Assembly (NCBI GenBank): GCA_002281775.1
Contig: NCGY01000011.1
Coordinates: 1-64,000 of the forward strand
Origin: Hydrogenophilales bacterium 16-64-46
Lineage (GTDB): Bacteria > Pseudomonadota > Gammaproteobacteria > Burkholderiales > Thiobacillaceae
Length of the DNA: 64,000 nt
Direction: 5' to 3'
The notes below the pieces were generated by a model. That model did not search any database. It worked only from the letters and a program-made list of their open reading frames with translations, and was not told where the DNA came from. Below are positions 30,783 through 41,667 of the stretch, piece after piece; within the stretch, counting starts at the first letter, position 1; each line of letters starts with the position of its first letter. The translations under genes and the position numbers were made by a program.

Positions 30783-32092
30783 GGGGCCACCAGCGTACGC
30801 AGCAGGCCCTGTGCCTTGGCCCGGGTTTCATCGAGTTCGCGGGTGGCCACCGAATCGGCGACGATGCCCGCGCCGGCACGGAACTGCCAGTCGCGGCCGC
30901 GCAGGAGGAAACTGCGGATGAGGATGTTGAAGTCGAAGCTGCCGTCGTGGTTGATATAGCCCACGCTGCCGGTATAGCTGCGTCGGGGCTGGTCCTCGAG
31001 TTCACGGATGATCTGCAGGGTGCGCACCTTGGGGCAGCCGGTGATGGTGCCGCCCGGAAACGTGGCGCGCAGGGCATCGAACACCGTCACTCCCGGCCGC
31101 AGGCGACCGCGCACGGTCGATTCGATGTGGTGGACGTGACGATAGCTGGCGATCTCCATCAACGCCGGTACTTCCACGCTGCCGGGTTCGCACACGCGAC
31201 CGAGGTCGTTACGCTCCAGGTCGACCAGCATGATGTGCTCGGCGCGCTCCTTGGGGTGCGCCGCCAGCCGGGCGCGCAGCGCGGCGTCTTCGGTCGCGTC
31301 CTCGCTGCGCGGATGGGTGCCGGCGATGGGGCGGGTTTCCAGCATGCCGTCCTGCCCTAGCCGAACCAGCCGCTCTGGCGAGGAACTCACGATGGCCCAG
31401 TCGTCCAGTTGCAGCAGCGCCGAAAACGGCGCAGGGTTCTTGTGCATCAACGCATTGAAAAGCGCAGCCGGTGCCGGCGCTTCGGCAAACTCGCCCTGCC
31501 AGCCGCGCGACAGGTTGACCTGGAACACGTCACCGGCGCGGATGTAGCCCTGGATGCGCGCCACGCCGTCGAGAAAGCGTTGCGCGGGCTCCTCCCGGAT
31601 CGAAGCCGTGGCGGGCATGGCCGGGAGCTCAGGCAACTCGGATTCCAGATCGGCCTGCATCGCGTCGAGCCAGTCCGTCCCTACGGCTTCTGCGACCAGC
31701 AGGCAACGTGCGCTCGCGCGCTCGACCAGGATGGCCGCAGGAATGCGCGTGAGCCAGGCCAGGGGATAGCCATCCGGATCACTAGCCTGCCCCGCAGTGG
31801 GCTCGAACGCCCCGCCCAGTTCATAGGCCAGCGCCACCAGCCAGCCACCGCGAAACGGCAGATCGGATGTCACGACCTGGGATAGCCTCGGAGCCTGCAT
31901 GGCGGGATGGGCAGCGAGAGCGTCCAGCTCGCCACTGCCAAAACGAACGGTATCGTGGGGAAAGGCAAAGAGCACGTCCCAGCCGCTGTCGCCAGCACTG
32001 ACGAACAGTGCCGGATAACGCCGGGGATGGGCGGCCTGCAGCCGGATCAGGTCAGGCCGGCCTTGCCATGCCCGAATGTCCGGCTCAGTCAC
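30779..32092 (-). CDS. pabB: Aminodeoxychorismate synthase component I
   Basis: Adds an amino group to chorismate in p-aminobenzoate synthesis. 437 aa with an N-terminal anthranilate-synthase-like domain and a C-terminal chorismate-binding domain; PIAGTHPRSED, LVDLERNDLGRV, TFPGGTITGCPKVR are characteristic. PIAGT rather than PIAGS/PLAGT favours PabB over TrpE. Followed by pabC. A glutaminase partner (pabA) is not in the window. Confidence 0.93.
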   Translation of the reverse strand: MTEPDIRAWQGRPDLIRLQAAHPRRYPALFVSAGDSGWDVLFAFPHDTVRFGSGELDALAAHPAMQAPRLSQVVTSDLPFRGGWLVALAYELGGAFEPTAGQASDPDGYPLAWLTRIPAAILVERASARCLLVAEAVGTDWLDAMQADLESELPELPAMPATASIREEPAQRFLDGVARIQGYIRAGDVFQVNLSRGWQGEFAEAPAPAALFNALMHKNPAPFSALLQLDDWAIVSSSPERLVRLGQDGMLETRPIAGTHPRSEDATEDAALRARLAAHPKERAEHIMLVDLERNDLGRVCEPGSVEVPALMEIASYRHVHHIESTVRGRLRPGVTVFDALRATFPGGTITGCPKVRTLQIIRELEDQPRRSYTGSVGYINHDGSFDFNILIRSFLLRGRDWQFRAGAGIVADSVATRELDETRAKAQGLLRTLVAP

Positions 32093-32110
32093 GCGAATCC
32101 AGCGAGGGGT

Positions 32111-33343
32111 TCAGACGCGCCGGAACACCAGCGAGCCGTTGGTGCCGCCAAAGCCGAAGTTGTTTTTCAGGGCGGCCTCGATCTTCATCTCGCGTGCGGT
32201 GTTGGCGCAGTAGTCGAGATCACACTCCGGGTCCTGATTGAAGAGGTTGATGGTGGGCGGCGACACCTGGTGATGCACCGCCAGCACGCTGAACACCGAT
32301 TCCACGCCCCCGGCACCGCCCAGCAGGTGGCCGGTCATCGATTTGGTCGAATTGACCACGGCCTGGTAGGCCGCGTCACCCAGCGCGAGCTTGATCGCCT
32401 CGGTCTCGTTCTTGTCGCCCAGCGGGGTGGAGGTGCCGTGTGCGTTGATGTACTGGATCTGGTCGGCGTTGAGGCCGGCATCGCGCAGGGCATTCTGCAT
32501 CGAGCGCTTCGGGCCGTCGGTGGACGGCGCGGTCATGTGATAGGCATCCCCGCTCATGCCGAAACCGGCGACTTCGGCGTAGATTTTCGCGCCGCGCGCT
32601 TTCGCGTGTTCGTACTCTTCCAGCACCATCACACCCGCGCCTTCGCCCAGCACGAAGCCGTCGCGATCCTTATCCCACGGGCGGCTGGCCGTGGCCGGGT
32701 CGTCATTGCGGGTAGACAGTGCTCGGGCGGCAGCAAAGCCCCCCACGCCCAGCGGCGAGATCGCCGACTCGGCCCCGCCGGCGATCATCACGTCGGCGTC
32801 ACCGTGTTCGATCATGCGGGCCGACAGGCCGATGGCATGCAGGCCGGTGGTGCAGGCCGTGACCACGGCCAGGTTCGGCCCCTTGATCCCGTAGTGGATG
32901 GAGAGGTTGCCCGAGATCATGTTGATGATCGACCCCGGAATGAAGAAGGGGGAAATCTTGCGGGCTCCACCTTCCAGCAAGGCCGAATGCGTATTCTCGA
33001 TCAGCGGCAGGCCGCCGATGCCGGAACCGATATTGACGCCAATGCGCTCTGCATTGGCTTCGGTCACTTCCAGCCCCGAATCGCGCATCGCCTGGATGCC
33101 CGCCGCCATGCCGTACTGGATGAAGACATCCATGCGGCGCGCATCCTTGGCGGCGAGATACTGCTCAACGTCAAAGGCCTTGACCTCGCCCGCCATGTGC
33201 GAGGCGAAGGGCGCGGGATCAAAATGGGTGATGCGAGCGATCCCGCTTTTGCCGGCAAGCAGGTTACCCCAGGCTTCCGCAATGGCATTGCCGACGGGAG
33301 AGATGATCCCCAGGCCGGTGACGACTACACGACGCTTGGACAA
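32111..33343 (-). CDS. fabF: 3-oxoacyl-[acyl-carrier-protein] synthase II
   Basis: Condensing enzyme for chain elongation of fatty acids. 410 aa. The active-site Cys is in [12 protein letters not shown], and the two His in [14 protein letters not shown] and [11 protein letters not shown]. Full length. It follows acpP by 28 bases, as in E. coli, and precedes pabB. Confidence 0.98.
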   Translation of the reverse strand: MSKRRVVVTGLGIISPVGNAIAEAWGNLLAGKSGIARITHFDPAPFASHMAGEVKAFDVEQYLAAKDARRMDVFIQYGMAAGIQAMRDSGLEVTEANAERIGVNIGSGIGGLPLIENTHSALLEGGARKISPFFIPGSIINMISGNLSIHYGIKGPNLAVVTACTTGLHAIGLSARMIEHGDADVMIAGGAESAISPLGVGGFAAARALSTRNDDPATASRPWDKDRDGFVLGEGAGVMVLEEYEHAKARGAKIYAEVAGFGMSGDAYHMTAPSTDGPKRSMQNALRDAGLNADQIQYINAHGTSTPLGDKNETEAIKLALGDAAYQAVVNSTKSMTGHLLGGAGGVESVFSVLAVHHQVSPPTINLFNQDPECDLDYCANTAREMKIEAALKNNFGFGGTNGSLVFRRV

Positions 33344-33371
33344 ATGTCAGTCCTTCTCGTAACGAAAGCGA

Positions 33372-33605
33372 TCAGTTCGAATGGCTGTTGACGTAATCAA
33401 TCGCCTGCTGGACGTTGGTGATCTTTTCGGCTTCCTCGTCGGGGATTTCGCAACCGAATTCCTCTTCCAGCGCCATCACCAGTTCCACCGTGTCGAGCGA
33501 GTCTGCGCCCAGATCGCCGACGAAGGAAGACTCGTTCTTGATGTCAGCCTCGTTCACGCCCAATTGCTCGGCGACGACCTTGATTACACGCTGCACGTTA
33601 TCCAT
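33372..33605 (-). CDS. acpP: Acyl carrier protein
   Basis: Carries growing acyl chains on 4'-phosphopantetheine. 77 aa, strongly acidic. The phosphopantetheine site is S36 in DSLD ([17 protein letters not shown]). Between fabG and fabF, separated from fabG by 89 bases and likely with its own ribosome site. Confidence 0.99.
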   Translation of the reverse strand: MDNVQRVIKVVAEQLGVNEADIKNESSFVGDLGADSLDTVELVMALEEEFGCEIPDEEAEKITNVQQAIDYVNSHSN

Positions 33606-33694
33606 TGCTGTTCCTCTCTGTGAATGTGGCTTCGTTCATGCGAAGAAGCCGCTGAAAATAAAACCCGGCGATTCTACCAAAATTTACCGGTGGC

Positions 33695-34465
33695 TCATGC
33701 CATGTACATGCCGCCGTTGACGTGCAGGGTGGTACCCGACACATAGCCGGCTGCCGGCGAGGCCAGAAACAGCACGGCCTGCGCGATGTCGTTTGCCGAG
33801 CCCAGTCGCCCCAGCGGAATGTGGCCCAGCAGGGCCTGGCGCTGCGCGTCCGGCAGCGCACGCGTCATGTCGGTATCGATAAAGCCCGGCGCGACGCAGT
33901 TGACCGTGATGTTGCGGCTCCCCACCTCGCGCGCCAGCGACTTGGTGAAACCCATGATGCCGGCCTTGGCCGCGCTGTAGTTGGTCTGCCCGGCGTTGCC
34001 CATCGCACCCACCACCGAGGCGATGGAAATGATGCGCCCGGCACGCGCTTTCATCATCGCGCGCAGCACTGCACGCGACAGGCGGAACACGGAGGTCAGG
34101 TTGGTCGCCATGATGTCGTCCCATTCCTCGTCCTTCATGCGCATCAGCAGGTTGTCGCGGGTGATGCCGGCGTTGTTGACGAGAATGCCGATGCTGCCGG
34201 CATCCTTTTCGATGGTGGCAATGACACTGTCGACTTCGGCGGCGTCCGTCACGTCGAGCTTCATGCCGCGCCCCTTGATGCCGGCGGCCACGAGGTAATC
34301 GCTGATCGCCTGCGCGCCCGTGTCGCTGGTGGCGGTGCCGATCACGGTTGCACCCGCTTGGCCCAGGGTCAGCGCGATGGCCTGACCGATGCCTCGGCTT
34401 GCGCCTGTAACCAGCGCCACCTGTCCTTCAAGACCGTAGCCCGAGGCAATGTGTGCGTCCTGCAT
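33695..34465 (-). CDS. fabG: 3-oxoacyl-[acyl-carrier-protein] reductase
   Basis: NADPH-dependent short-chain reductase of fatty acid synthesis. 256 aa from ATG 34465, which has GGAGA upstream; the open frame extends into fabD without support. TGASRGIGQAIA is the cofactor motif and the S-Y-K triad is in SIASVVG and NYSAAKAGI. The start gives a short extra N-terminus (MQDAHIASGYGLEGQ) compared with E. coli. Confidence 0.96.
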   Translation of the reverse strand: MQDAHIASGYGLEGQVALVTGASRGIGQAIALTLGQAGATVIGTATSDTGAQAISDYLVAAGIKGRGMKLDVTDAAEVDSVIATIEKDAGSIGILVNNAGITRDNLLMRMKDEEWDDIMATNLTSVFRLSRAVLRAMMKARAGRIISIASVVGAMGNAGQTNYSAAKAGIMGFTKSLAREVGSRNITVNCVAPGFIDTDMTRALPDAQRQALLGHIPLGRLGSANDIAQAVLFLASPAAGYVSGTTLHVNGGMYMA

Positions 34466-34476
34466 GATGTCTCCTG

Positions 34477-35400
34477 TCAGTTGTTCAGTGCGGCGGCGAG
34501 GCTGGCTTCGTCGAACACGGCAACCGCCGGCAGGCTGTCGTCTATGCGCTTGGCGAGCCCCGCCAGCACCTTGCCGGGACCGCATTCGACCACGCGTTCC
34601 ACACCGGCCGCCTTCAGCGCCTGCACGGTTTCCACCCAGCGCACAGGGGTGTGCAGCTGCTTGGCCAGCGCCACACGGATGGCGGCGGGTTCGGGGTGCG
34701 TTTTCACGTCGGTGTTGTGGAGCACCGGGATCGCCGGCGTGGCAATCGAAATATGCACCAGATGCTTCAGCAGTTGATCGGCAGCGGGCCGCATCAAGGA
34801 AGAATGCGACGGCACCGAGACGGGCAGCGGCAACGCGCGCTTGGCACCTCTTTCCTTCGCCAGAACCATGGCACGCTCGACGGCGGCCTGGTTGCCGGCG
34901 ATCACCACCTGTCCCGGTGAATTAAGGTTCACGGCCTCGACCACATCACCCGCAGAGGCTTCGCTGCACACCGCGCGCACCGTGGCGTCATCCAGGCCGA
35001 GTATCGCCGCCATCGCGCCCACGCCTTCGGGCACGGCGGCCTGCATGGCCTCGGCGCGGAAACGCACCAGTTTGACGGCGTCGGCAAACGCCAGCGACCC
35101 GGCGGCGACCAGCGCGGCGTATTCGCCCAGGCTGTGGCCTGCCAGCACGGCAGGGGTGGCACCGCCCGTCGCCTGCCAGGCACGCCAGGCGGCAATGTCG
35201 GCCGCCAGCATGGCGGGCTGGGTGTTGACGGTCTGGTTCAGAAGTTCGGCCGGTCCGGCGGCGACCATGTGCCACAGATCGACCCCCAGCGCATCCGAAG
35301 CCTCCTGGAACGTGGCGCGCACCTCGGCGCGCTCACCCCAGCCTGCCATCATGCCGACCGATTGTGACCCCTGCCCGGGGAATACGAATGCAAGTTTCAC
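34477..35400 (-). CDS. fabD: Malonyl-CoA:ACP transacylase
   Basis: Loads malonate onto acyl carrier protein. 307 aa. I use GTG 35400 (giving KLAFVFPGQGSQ after the start) because AAGGA lies 7 bases before it; an ATG at 35418 adds six residues. Catalytic Ser in LAGHSLGEYAAL and the arginine in LVRFRAEAM fit. 11 bases upstream of fabG, 114 bases downstream of fabH. Confidence 0.95.
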   Translation of the reverse strand: MKLAFVFPGQGSQSVGMMAGWGERAEVRATFQEASDALGVDLWHMVAAGPAELLNQTVNTQPAMLAADIAAWRAWQATGGATPAVLAGHSLGEYAALVAAGSLAFADAVKLVRFRAEAMQAAVPEGVGAMAAILGLDDATVRAVCSEASAGDVVEAVNLNSPGQVVIAGNQAAVERAMVLAKERGAKRALPLPVSVPSHSSLMRPAADQLLKHLVHISIATPAIPVLHNTDVKTHPEPAAIRVALAKQLHTPVRWVETVQALKAAGVERVVECGPGKVLAGLAKRIDDSLPAVAVFDEASLAAALNN

Positions 35401-35514
35401 GACAAAGTCCTTTTCCATGGCGCATTCGAAACGAGACGCGAAGATGCGCCGCAGACAGTCCTGGCGCACGGCAAGGCACAATCGACAAAGTATGGTTTCG
35501 AATTCGGCATGGAA

Positions 35515-36474
35515 TCAGTATTTGAGGAGCACGGAGCCCCAGGTAAATCCGCCGCCAAAGGCTTCCATCAGCACGGTCTGGCCGCGCTGGATGCGGCCGT
35601 CGCGCACCGCCACGTCAAATGCCAGCGGCACCGAGGCGGCCGAGGTGTTGCCGTGTCCGGCGACCGTGGTGACGACGTTGTCCATGCTCATGCCGAGCTT
35701 CTTCGCCGTAGCGGAAATGATGCGGATGTTGGCCTGGTGTGGCACCAGCCAGTCGATGTCGGATTTTGAGAGGCCGTTGGCTTCCAGCGTCTCGTCGACG
35801 ATGCGGTCGAGCGTGTTGACCGCCATCTTGAACACGGCATTGCCTTCCATGCGCATCACGGCGGGCTCGGTCAGCCCGCACGACGTGCCGGTGGTGGTGC
35901 GCAGCAATTCCTTGTGGCGGCCGTCGGCGTGAATGTGCGTGGCAAGTATGCCGGGCTGATCGGACGCGCCGAGCACCACCGCCCCTGCACCGTCGCCCCA
36001 GAGGATGCAGTTGCCGCGATCGCTCCAGTCGGTGATGCGCGACAGCGTCTCCGCGCCGATCACCAGCACGCGTTTCGCCGCCCCGGTCTTGATGAACTGG
36101 TCGGCCACCGAAAGCGCGTAAACAAAGCCGCTGCAGACGGCCTGGATGTCGAAGGCCGGTTTGCCATTACTCATGCCGAGCTTGGACTGGACGATGCACG
36201 CGGTGCTGGGGAACACCAGATCCGGCGTGGTGGTGGCCAGCACCAGCAGGTCGATGTCATTCGCGTCCACTGCAGCGGCAGCAAGGGCGGCTCGCGCGGC
36301 GGCAGTGGCCAGGTCGCTGGTGAATTCGCCCTCGGCGGCAATGTGCCGCTCGCGGATGCCGGTGCGCTCGACGATCCATTGGTCATTGGTGTCGACCATT
36401 TTTTCCAGATCGGCGTTGGTCAGGATGCGCGCAGGCAGATAACTGCCGGTGCCGAGTATGCGGGAATGGGTCAA
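35515..36474 (-). CDS. fabH: 3-oxoacyl-[acyl-carrier-protein] synthase III
   Basis: Starts fatty acid synthesis by joining acetyl-CoA and malonyl-ACP. 319 aa. Catalytic Cys in [13 protein letters not shown], His in [11 protein letters not shown], Asn in [11 protein letters not shown]. Its start overlaps plsX by ATGA. Confidence 0.98.
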   Translation of the reverse strand: MTHSRILGTGSYLPARILTNADLEKMVDTNDQWIVERTGIRERHIAAEGEFTSDLATAAARAALAAAAVDANDIDLLVLATTTPDLVFPSTACIVQSKLGMSNGKPAFDIQAVCSGFVYALSVADQFIKTGAAKRVLVIGAETLSRITDWSDRGNCILWGDGAGAVVLGASDQPGILATHIHADGRHKELLRTTTGTSCGLTEPAVMRMEGNAVFKMAVNTLDRIVDETLEANGLSKSDIDWLVPHQANIRIISATAKKLGMSMDNVVTTVAGHGNTSAASVPLAFDVAVRDGRIQRGQTVLMEAFGGGFTWGSVLLKY

Positions 36475-37490
36475 GCGGTCACCCGTTGGCTGAGCTGAAT
36501 CTGGTCAGCGATGCGTTTGAGTACGTTGTTGCGGACTTCGTCCGCCGCAGTGTCGATGGCATGTTCAAAGGAAAACCGGTCGGCCGAGCCGTGGCTCTTG
36601 ATCACCACCCCACGCAAGCCGAGCAGAGTAGCCCCATTGAAGCGGCGGGGATCGAGCCGGCGCTTGAAGGTATTTAGCACCGGCAGGGCCAGCAGGCCGG
36701 CCAGCCGGGTGCGCCAGTTGCGCTTGAATTCGGCACGCAGGATGGTGGAAATCATCTTGGCCAGCCCTTCGGAGGCCTTCAGTGTGACGTTGCCGACGAA
36801 GCCATCGCACACCACGACATCCGTGGTGCCCTTGAAGATATCGTTGCCTTCGACGTTGCCGTAGAAATTGAGGTGGCTGTCGCGCAGCAGCTCGGCTGCG
36901 CGCTTCACCATTTCGTTGCCCTTGATATCTTCCTCGCCGATGTTGAGCAAACCCACACTCGGGTTCGGATTGTGCTCCACGGCCGAGACGAGCATGGCGC
37001 CCATGATGCCGAACTGAAGCAGATGCTCAGCGGTGCAATCGACGTTGGCCCCCAGATCCAGCACCAGCGCGTGTCCCTTGATCGTGGGCATGACGGTGGC
37101 AATGGCGGGCCGGTCGATGCCCGGCAGGGTCTTCAAGACGAAGCGGGCGGTGGCCATGAGCGCGCCGGTATTGCCGGCAGACACACAGGCATCGGCCTCG
37201 CCGGATTTGACGAGGTCGACGGACACGCGCATCGAGGAATCCTTCTTGCCGCGCAAGGCCAGCGCCGGCGGCTCATCCATCGCCACCACCTGGCTCGCGT
37301 GGCGCACGATCAGGCGCGGCGTGGGCTTGGCCCGACACGCCTTCAGTTCGGCCGCGACGACGTCCTGCGGCCCGACCAGAATCACGTTCAGATCAGGACT
37401 GCGCGACAGGCAGCGTAGCGCCGCCGGAACCGTGACATGGGGGCCGTGGTCACCTCCCATGACATCAATGGCGACAGTGATGTTTCTCAT
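36471..37490 (-). CDS. plsX: Phosphate acyltransferase PlsX
   Basis: Makes acyl-phosphate from acyl-ACP for phospholipid synthesis. 339 aa. Begins [38 protein letters not shown] and [18 protein letters not shown] are signature segments. It overlaps fabH by 4 bases and follows rpmF by 55 bases, matching the yceD-rpmF-plsX-fabH order of many bacteria. Confidence 0.98.
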   Translation of the reverse strand: MRNITVAIDVMGGDHGPHVTVPAALRCLSRSPDLNVILVGPQDVVAAELKACRAKPTPRLIVRHASQVVAMDEPPALALRGKKDSSMRVSVDLVKSGEADACVSAGNTGALMATARFVLKTLPGIDRPAIATVMPTIKGHALVLDLGANVDCTAEHLLQFGIMGAMLVSAVEHNPNPSVGLLNIGEEDIKGNEMVKRAAELLRDSHLNFYGNVEGNDIFKGTTDVVVCDGFVGNVTLKASEGLAKMISTILRAEFKRNWRTRLAGLLALPVLNTFKRRLDPRRFNGATLLGLRGVVIKSHGSADRFSFEHAIDTAADEVRNNVLKRIADQIQLSQRVTA

Positions 37491-37545
37491 TCAGCCGGAA
37501 CGCTAGCCGGACAGCCGACGCCATGTGTAACAGCGTCAGTGAGTC

Positions 37546-37725
37546 TTACTCGCCCCGGGCCTTGACGACCTTGCGGCCGCGGTAAAAACCGTTGGGGCTG
37601 ATGTGGTGACGCAGGTGCGTCTCGCCGGTGGTGGGCTCGACGGCCAGCGGCGGGTTGGTCAGGAAGTCGTGCGAGCGATGCATACCGCGCTTGGACGGGG
37701 ACTTCTTGTTCTGTTGGACTGCCAT
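37546..37725 (-). CDS. rpmF: 50S ribosomal protein L32
   Basis: 59 aa, too short for many gene finders. Read from ATG 37723-37725 it begins [20 protein letters not shown], continues with [20 protein letters not shown] and ends [12 protein letters not shown]. This matches bacterial L32; the zinc-binding Cys found in some L32 proteins are absent. AGGAGC lies upstream. Located between yceD and plsX as usual. Confidence 0.97.
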   Translation of the reverse strand: MAVQQNKKSPSKRGMHRSHDFLTNPPLAVEPTTGETHLRHHISPNGFYRGRKVVKARGE

Positions 37726-37743
37726 TTCTTGCTCCTAAAAAAA

Positions 37744-38172
37744 TCATGCGTCCCCGGGGGAACATTCACCTTCGGCGTGCATGGCCGCCAGCGGCAGGCC
37801 CAGCAACACCTCGTCTTCAATCAGCGCGACCAGGTCGAGCCTGTTTTCCAGCGGAATCACGTCGCAATCCGGGTCGGCTTCCAGCCGCGCCAGTTCTGCC
37901 GCGTCACGCGCGAGCACCACCAGATGGTCGATCGCCAGCGTGTGCGGCAGATCGCCCAAGCAACGCTGACAGCGCAGCATCGACGCGCCTTCGACCCGCA
38001 CACGCAGGCGCATCGCTCCGCGCGCATCCATGCTACCGTCGACTCGACAGAACAGCTCGCCTTGCGTAAATTCCCGGGCAAGCCTTGGAAACGCGGACAC
38101 TGCTGCCCGGATTTCCCACGACTGACTGCCCGTGCAAAACCGCTTCGGTTCGACTTCAACAGCCTGCATCAT
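37744..38172 (-). CDS. YceD/DUF177 family protein (23S rRNA accumulation)
   Basis: 142 aa from the first of two consecutive ATG codons (38172). It has the paired cysteines of the family (MLRCQRCLGDL) and the acidic C-terminal part NRLDLVALIEDEVLLGLPL. YceD proteins are linked with 23S rRNA accumulation and sit upstream of rpmF, as here (18-base gap). Confidence 0.9.
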   Translation of the reverse strand: MMQAVEVEPKRFCTGSQSWEIRAAVSAFPRLAREFTQGELFCRVDGSMDARGAMRLRVRVEGASMLRCQRCLGDLPHTLAIDHLVVLARDAAELARLEADPDCDVIPLENRLDLVALIEDEVLLGLPLAAMHAEGECSPGDA

Positions 38173-38309
38173 CACGGTTTTGCCTCGCAAAGGCGGGCCT
38201 CGAACAACCCCGTACGATCCGGCCGACAGCCAAAAAGCCGGCCGTCCCGGTTAAACATTAGCCCGCAATAATATGATTTCTTGTTATTTTTGTCAAAGCA
38301 CAGGCAGCC

Positions 38310-39728
38310 ATGATTAAGAAGATTCTGGTCGCCAACCGCGGCGAAATCGCCGTTCGCATCGTGCGGGCCTGCGCCGAACTGGGCATCAAGTCGGTTGCCA
38401 TCTATTCCGACGCCGACCGTCACGCGCTGCATGTGAAAAAGGCGGACGAAGCCTACCGCATCGGCAAGGATCCCATCCAGGGCTATCTCAACGCCCACAC
38501 CCTGGTCAATCTGGCGGCGGCCAGCGGCTGCGACGCCCTTCATCCGGGCTACGGCTTCTTGTCTGAAAACCCGGATCTGGCGACGATTTGCGCTCGGCGC
38601 GGCATCCGCTTCATCGGCCCGTCACCCGACGTGATCCGCCGCATGGGCGACAAGATCCAGGCGCGCAACGCCATGATCGCGGCAGGCATCCCGGTGGTAC
38701 CCGGTGCCGACCACAGTCTGGCAAACGTGGAGGAAGCGCGTGCGCTCTCGAGGAAAATCGGCTACCCAGTCATGCTCAAGGCCACCAACGGCGGCGGCGG
38801 ACGCGGCATCCGCCGCTGTGATTCAGAAGAAGACCTGCTGAAGAATTACGACCGCGTCGTCTCCGAAGCCAGCAAGGCCTTCGGCAAACCCGAGGTCTTC
38901 GTCGAAAAATGCGTCGTCGATCCGCGCCATATCGAAGTGCAGATTCTGGGCGACACGCAGGGCAATGTGATCCACCTGTTCGAGCGTGACTGTTCGATCC
39001 AGCGGCGCAACCAGAAGCTGATCGAGATCGCCCCCAGCCCTCAGCTCACCGAGGCGCAGCGCCAGTACATCGGCAAGCTGGCCGTGCGCGCGGCCAAGGC
39101 TGTCGGCTACGTCAACGCCGGCACGGTGGAATTCCTGCTCGATGCGGACAACCAGTTCTATTTCATGGAGATGAACACCCGGCTCCAGGTCGAACACCCC
39201 ATCACCGAGACCATCACCGGGGTGGACATCGTGCAGGAGCAAATTCGCATTGCCTCCGACCTGACCCTGCAATACCGGCAGGAAGACATCAAATATCGCG
39301 GCTACGCCATCGAATTCCGCATCAATGCAGAAGACCCGAAGAAGGATTTCCTGCCCAGCCTGGGGCGCATCACCCGCTATTACTCCCCCGGCGGCCCCGG
39401 CGTGCGGGTCGACGCGGCAATCTACACCGACTATGTGATCCCGCCCTACTTCGACTCCATGTGCGCCAAGCTCACGGTGTGGAACCTCACCTGGGAGTCC
39501 GCAGTGGCGCGAGGCCAGCGCGCACTCGCCGACATGCTGGTCTACGGTGTGAAAACGACCATTCCCTATTATCAGCAGATCCTCCAGCACCCCGATTTCC
39601 GGCGCGGCCAGTTCAACACCGGCTTCGTCGAAGCCCACCCCGAACTCACGCAGTACACCGAGAAAAAACCGCCGGAGGTACTGGCTGCCGCCATTGCCGC
39701 CGCTATCGCCGCACATCAAGGGTTGTAA
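38310..39728 (+). CDS. pycA: Pyruvate carboxylase subunit A (biotin carboxylase type)
   Basis: ATP-dependent carboxylation of biotin. 472 aa ATP-grasp enzyme: starts MIKKILVANRGEIAVRIVRA, glycine-rich KATNGGGGRGIRR, and EMNTRLQVEHPITE near residue 290. It could be read as accC, but it is immediately followed (2-base gap) by the carboxyltransferase-biotin carrier subunit rather than accB, so a two-subunit pyruvate carboxylase is the better call. Divergent from yceD. Confidence 0.88.
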   Translation: MIKKILVANRGEIAVRIVRACAELGIKSVAIYSDADRHALHVKKADEAYRIGKDPIQGYLNAHTLVNLAAASGCDALHPGYGFLSENPDLATICARRGIRFIGPSPDVIRRMGDKIQARNAMIAAGIPVVPGADHSLANVEEARALSRKIGYPVMLKATNGGGGRGIRRCDSEEDLLKNYDRVVSEASKAFGKPEVFVEKCVVDPRHIEVQILGDTQGNVIHLFERDCSIQRRNQKLIEIAPSPQLTEAQRQYIGKLAVRAAKAVGYVNAGTVEFLLDADNQFYFMEMNTRLQVEHPITETITGVDIVQEQIRIASDLTLQYRQEDIKYRGYAIEFRINAEDPKKDFLPSLGRITRYYSPGGPGVRVDAAIYTDYVIPPYFDSMCAKLTVWNLTWESAVARGQRALADMLVYGVKTTIPYYQQILQHPDFRRGQFNTGFVEAHPELTQYTEKKPPEVLAAAIAAAIAAHQGL

Positions 39729-39730
39729 CC

Positions 39731-41575
39731 ATGGCCAAAGTTTTCGTCACCGATCTTGTCCTGCGCGACGGCCACCAGTCGCTCATCGCCACCCGCATGC
39801 AAACCGCCGACATGCTGCCGATCTGCAGCAAGCTCGATTCCGTCGGCTTCTGGTCGCTGGAAGCCTGGGGCGGTGCCACCTTCGATGCCTGTGTGCGCTT
39901 CCTGCGCGAAGACCCGTGGGAGCGCCTGCGCAAACTCAGGAAGGCGCTGCCCAACACCCGCATCCAGATGCTGCTACGCGGGCAGAACCTGCTCGGCTAC
40001 CGCAACTACCCCGACGATGTCGTGCGCGCCTTCGTACAGAAATCGGCCGACAACGGCGTCGACGTCTTCCGCGTCTTCGACGCCATGAACGACCTCAGGA
40101 ACCTGCGTGTCTCGATCGAAGCCGTGAAGGCGGCCGGCAAGCACGCCGAAGGCGCGATCAGCTACACCACCAGCCCGGTGCACGACATTCCGCATTTCGT
40201 CGAACTGGCGAAAGGCATGGCCGAGATGGGCTGCGACACCCTCGCCATCAAGGACATGGCCGCGCTGCTCACGCCCTACACCGCGTTCGAACTGGTGCGC
40301 GCGATCCGTGAAGCCACCCATCTGCCGGTGCACACACACAGCCACGCCACCTCGGGGCTGGCGGCGATGACCCACCTGAAAGCCGTGGAAGCCGGCGCGA
40401 CCATCATCGACACCTGCATCGGCGCGTTTGCCGAAGGTGCGTCGCACCCCACCACGCAGAGTCTGGTTGCCGCGCTCGCCGGCACCGAATACGACACCGG
40501 CCTGTCGCTGCCGCTGCTGGAGGAAATTTCTGCCTATTTCAAGGAGGTGCGCAGGAAATACTGGCAGTTCGAATCCGAATTCACCGGCACCGACACCCGC
40601 TCGCTGGTCAACCAGGTACCGGGCGGCATGATTTCCAACCTCGCCAACCAGCTCAAGGAACAGGGCGCCATCGACAAGATGGACGCCGTGCTCGAGGAAA
40701 TCCCGCGGGTGCGCGAGGACCTCGGCTATCCGCCGCTCGTCACCCCCACCTCGCAGATCGTCGGCACCCAGGCCGCGCTCAACGTGCTCACCGGCGCACG
40801 CTACAAATCGGTCACCAACGAAGTGAAACTGTATCTGCAGGGCCGCTACGGCGCGGCCCCCGGCCAGGTCAGCGAGGCGATACGCAAACTTGCCATCGGC
40901 GACGCCGAAGTCATCACCTGCCGCCCTGCCGATCTGCTCGTCGACGAACTCGACAAGCTGCGCGGCGAAATCGAGCATCTCGCCAAAACCGACGAGGACG
41001 TGCTGACCTACGCCATGTTCCCCGAGATCGCCAAGACCTGGCTGCAGGAGCGCGCCGCCGGCAGCCTCAAGCCCGAACCACTGAAACCCAAGGGAGCTGC
41101 TGCGCAGGAAGCCGCGCCCAGAACCGCAGCCGACGAATTCAAGATCACCCTGCACGGCGAGACCTATCTCATCAAGCTGGCGGGCAGTGGCCGGCAGGAC
41201 GGAGGCCCACGCCCCTACTTCGTCTCGATCGACGGGGTATCGGAGGAAGTGCTGGTCGAGGCACTCCACGAGGTGGTGCTCGCAGACACCGGCAGCGGCG
41301 CGCCGCGCACCAGCAAACCCGTTGCCGCCGCCGACCAGAAGCCGCGCGCCAGCCACCCCGGCCACGTCACGGCCGCCATGCCTGGCAGCATCGTCGAGGT
41401 GCTGGTCCAAGTCGGCCAGACCGTGAAAGCGGGCGACGGCGTGCTGGTGATCGAGGCGATGAAAATGGAAAACGAAGTGCAGGCCCCCATCGCCGGCGTG
41501 GTCATCAGCATCTTCACCCAGAAGGGCGACGCCGTGACACCCGACATGGCACTGGTGGAAATCCAGCCGGAGTGA
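39731..41575 (+). CDS. pycB: Pyruvate carboxylase subunit B (carboxyltransferase plus biotinyl domain)
   Basis: Transfers CO2 from biotin to pyruvate to give oxaloacetate, filling the TCA cycle. 614 aa. HMG-CoA-lyase-like TIM barrel with LRDGHQSLIATRM and the metal-binding THSHATSGLA, the PYC/OADA conserved region, then a linker and C-terminal biotinyl domain with the modified lysine in VIEAMKMENEV. No beta or gamma membrane subunits of Na+-pumping decarboxylase are next to it, so carboxylase is favoured over oxaloacetate decarboxylase alpha. Confidence 0.9.
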   Translation: MAKVFVTDLVLRDGHQSLIATRMQTADMLPICSKLDSVGFWSLEAWGGATFDACVRFLREDPWERLRKLRKALPNTRIQMLLRGQNLLGYRNYPDDVVRAFVQKSADNGVDVFRVFDAMNDLRNLRVSIEAVKAAGKHAEGAISYTTSPVHDIPHFVELAKGMAEMGCDTLAIKDMAALLTPYTAFELVRAIREATHLPVHTHSHATSGLAAMTHLKAVEAGATIIDTCIGAFAEGASHPTTQSLVAALAGTEYDTGLSLPLLEEISAYFKEVRRKYWQFESEFTGTDTRSLVNQVPGGMISNLANQLKEQGAIDKMDAVLEEIPRVREDLGYPPLVTPTSQIVGTQAALNVLTGARYKSVTNEVKLYLQGRYGAAPGQVSEAIRKLAIGDAEVITCRPADLLVDELDKLRGEIEHLAKTDEDVLTYAMFPEIAKTWLQERAAGSLKPEPLKPKGAAAQEAAPRTAADEFKITLHGETYLIKLAGSGRQDGGPRPYFVSIDGVSEEVLVEALHEVVLADTGSGAPRTSKPVAAADQKPRASHPGHVTAAMPGSIVEVLVQVGQTVKAGDGVLVIEAMKMENEVQAPIAGVVISIFTQKGDAVTPDMALVEIQPE

Positions 41576-41667
41576 ATAGCCACTGAATCGAACCAAGAGG
41601 TCAGGCAGACAAGCGGAAGATGATTTCCTGTCCTCTAGTCTTACGTACCCAGCAATGTGATTGCCCG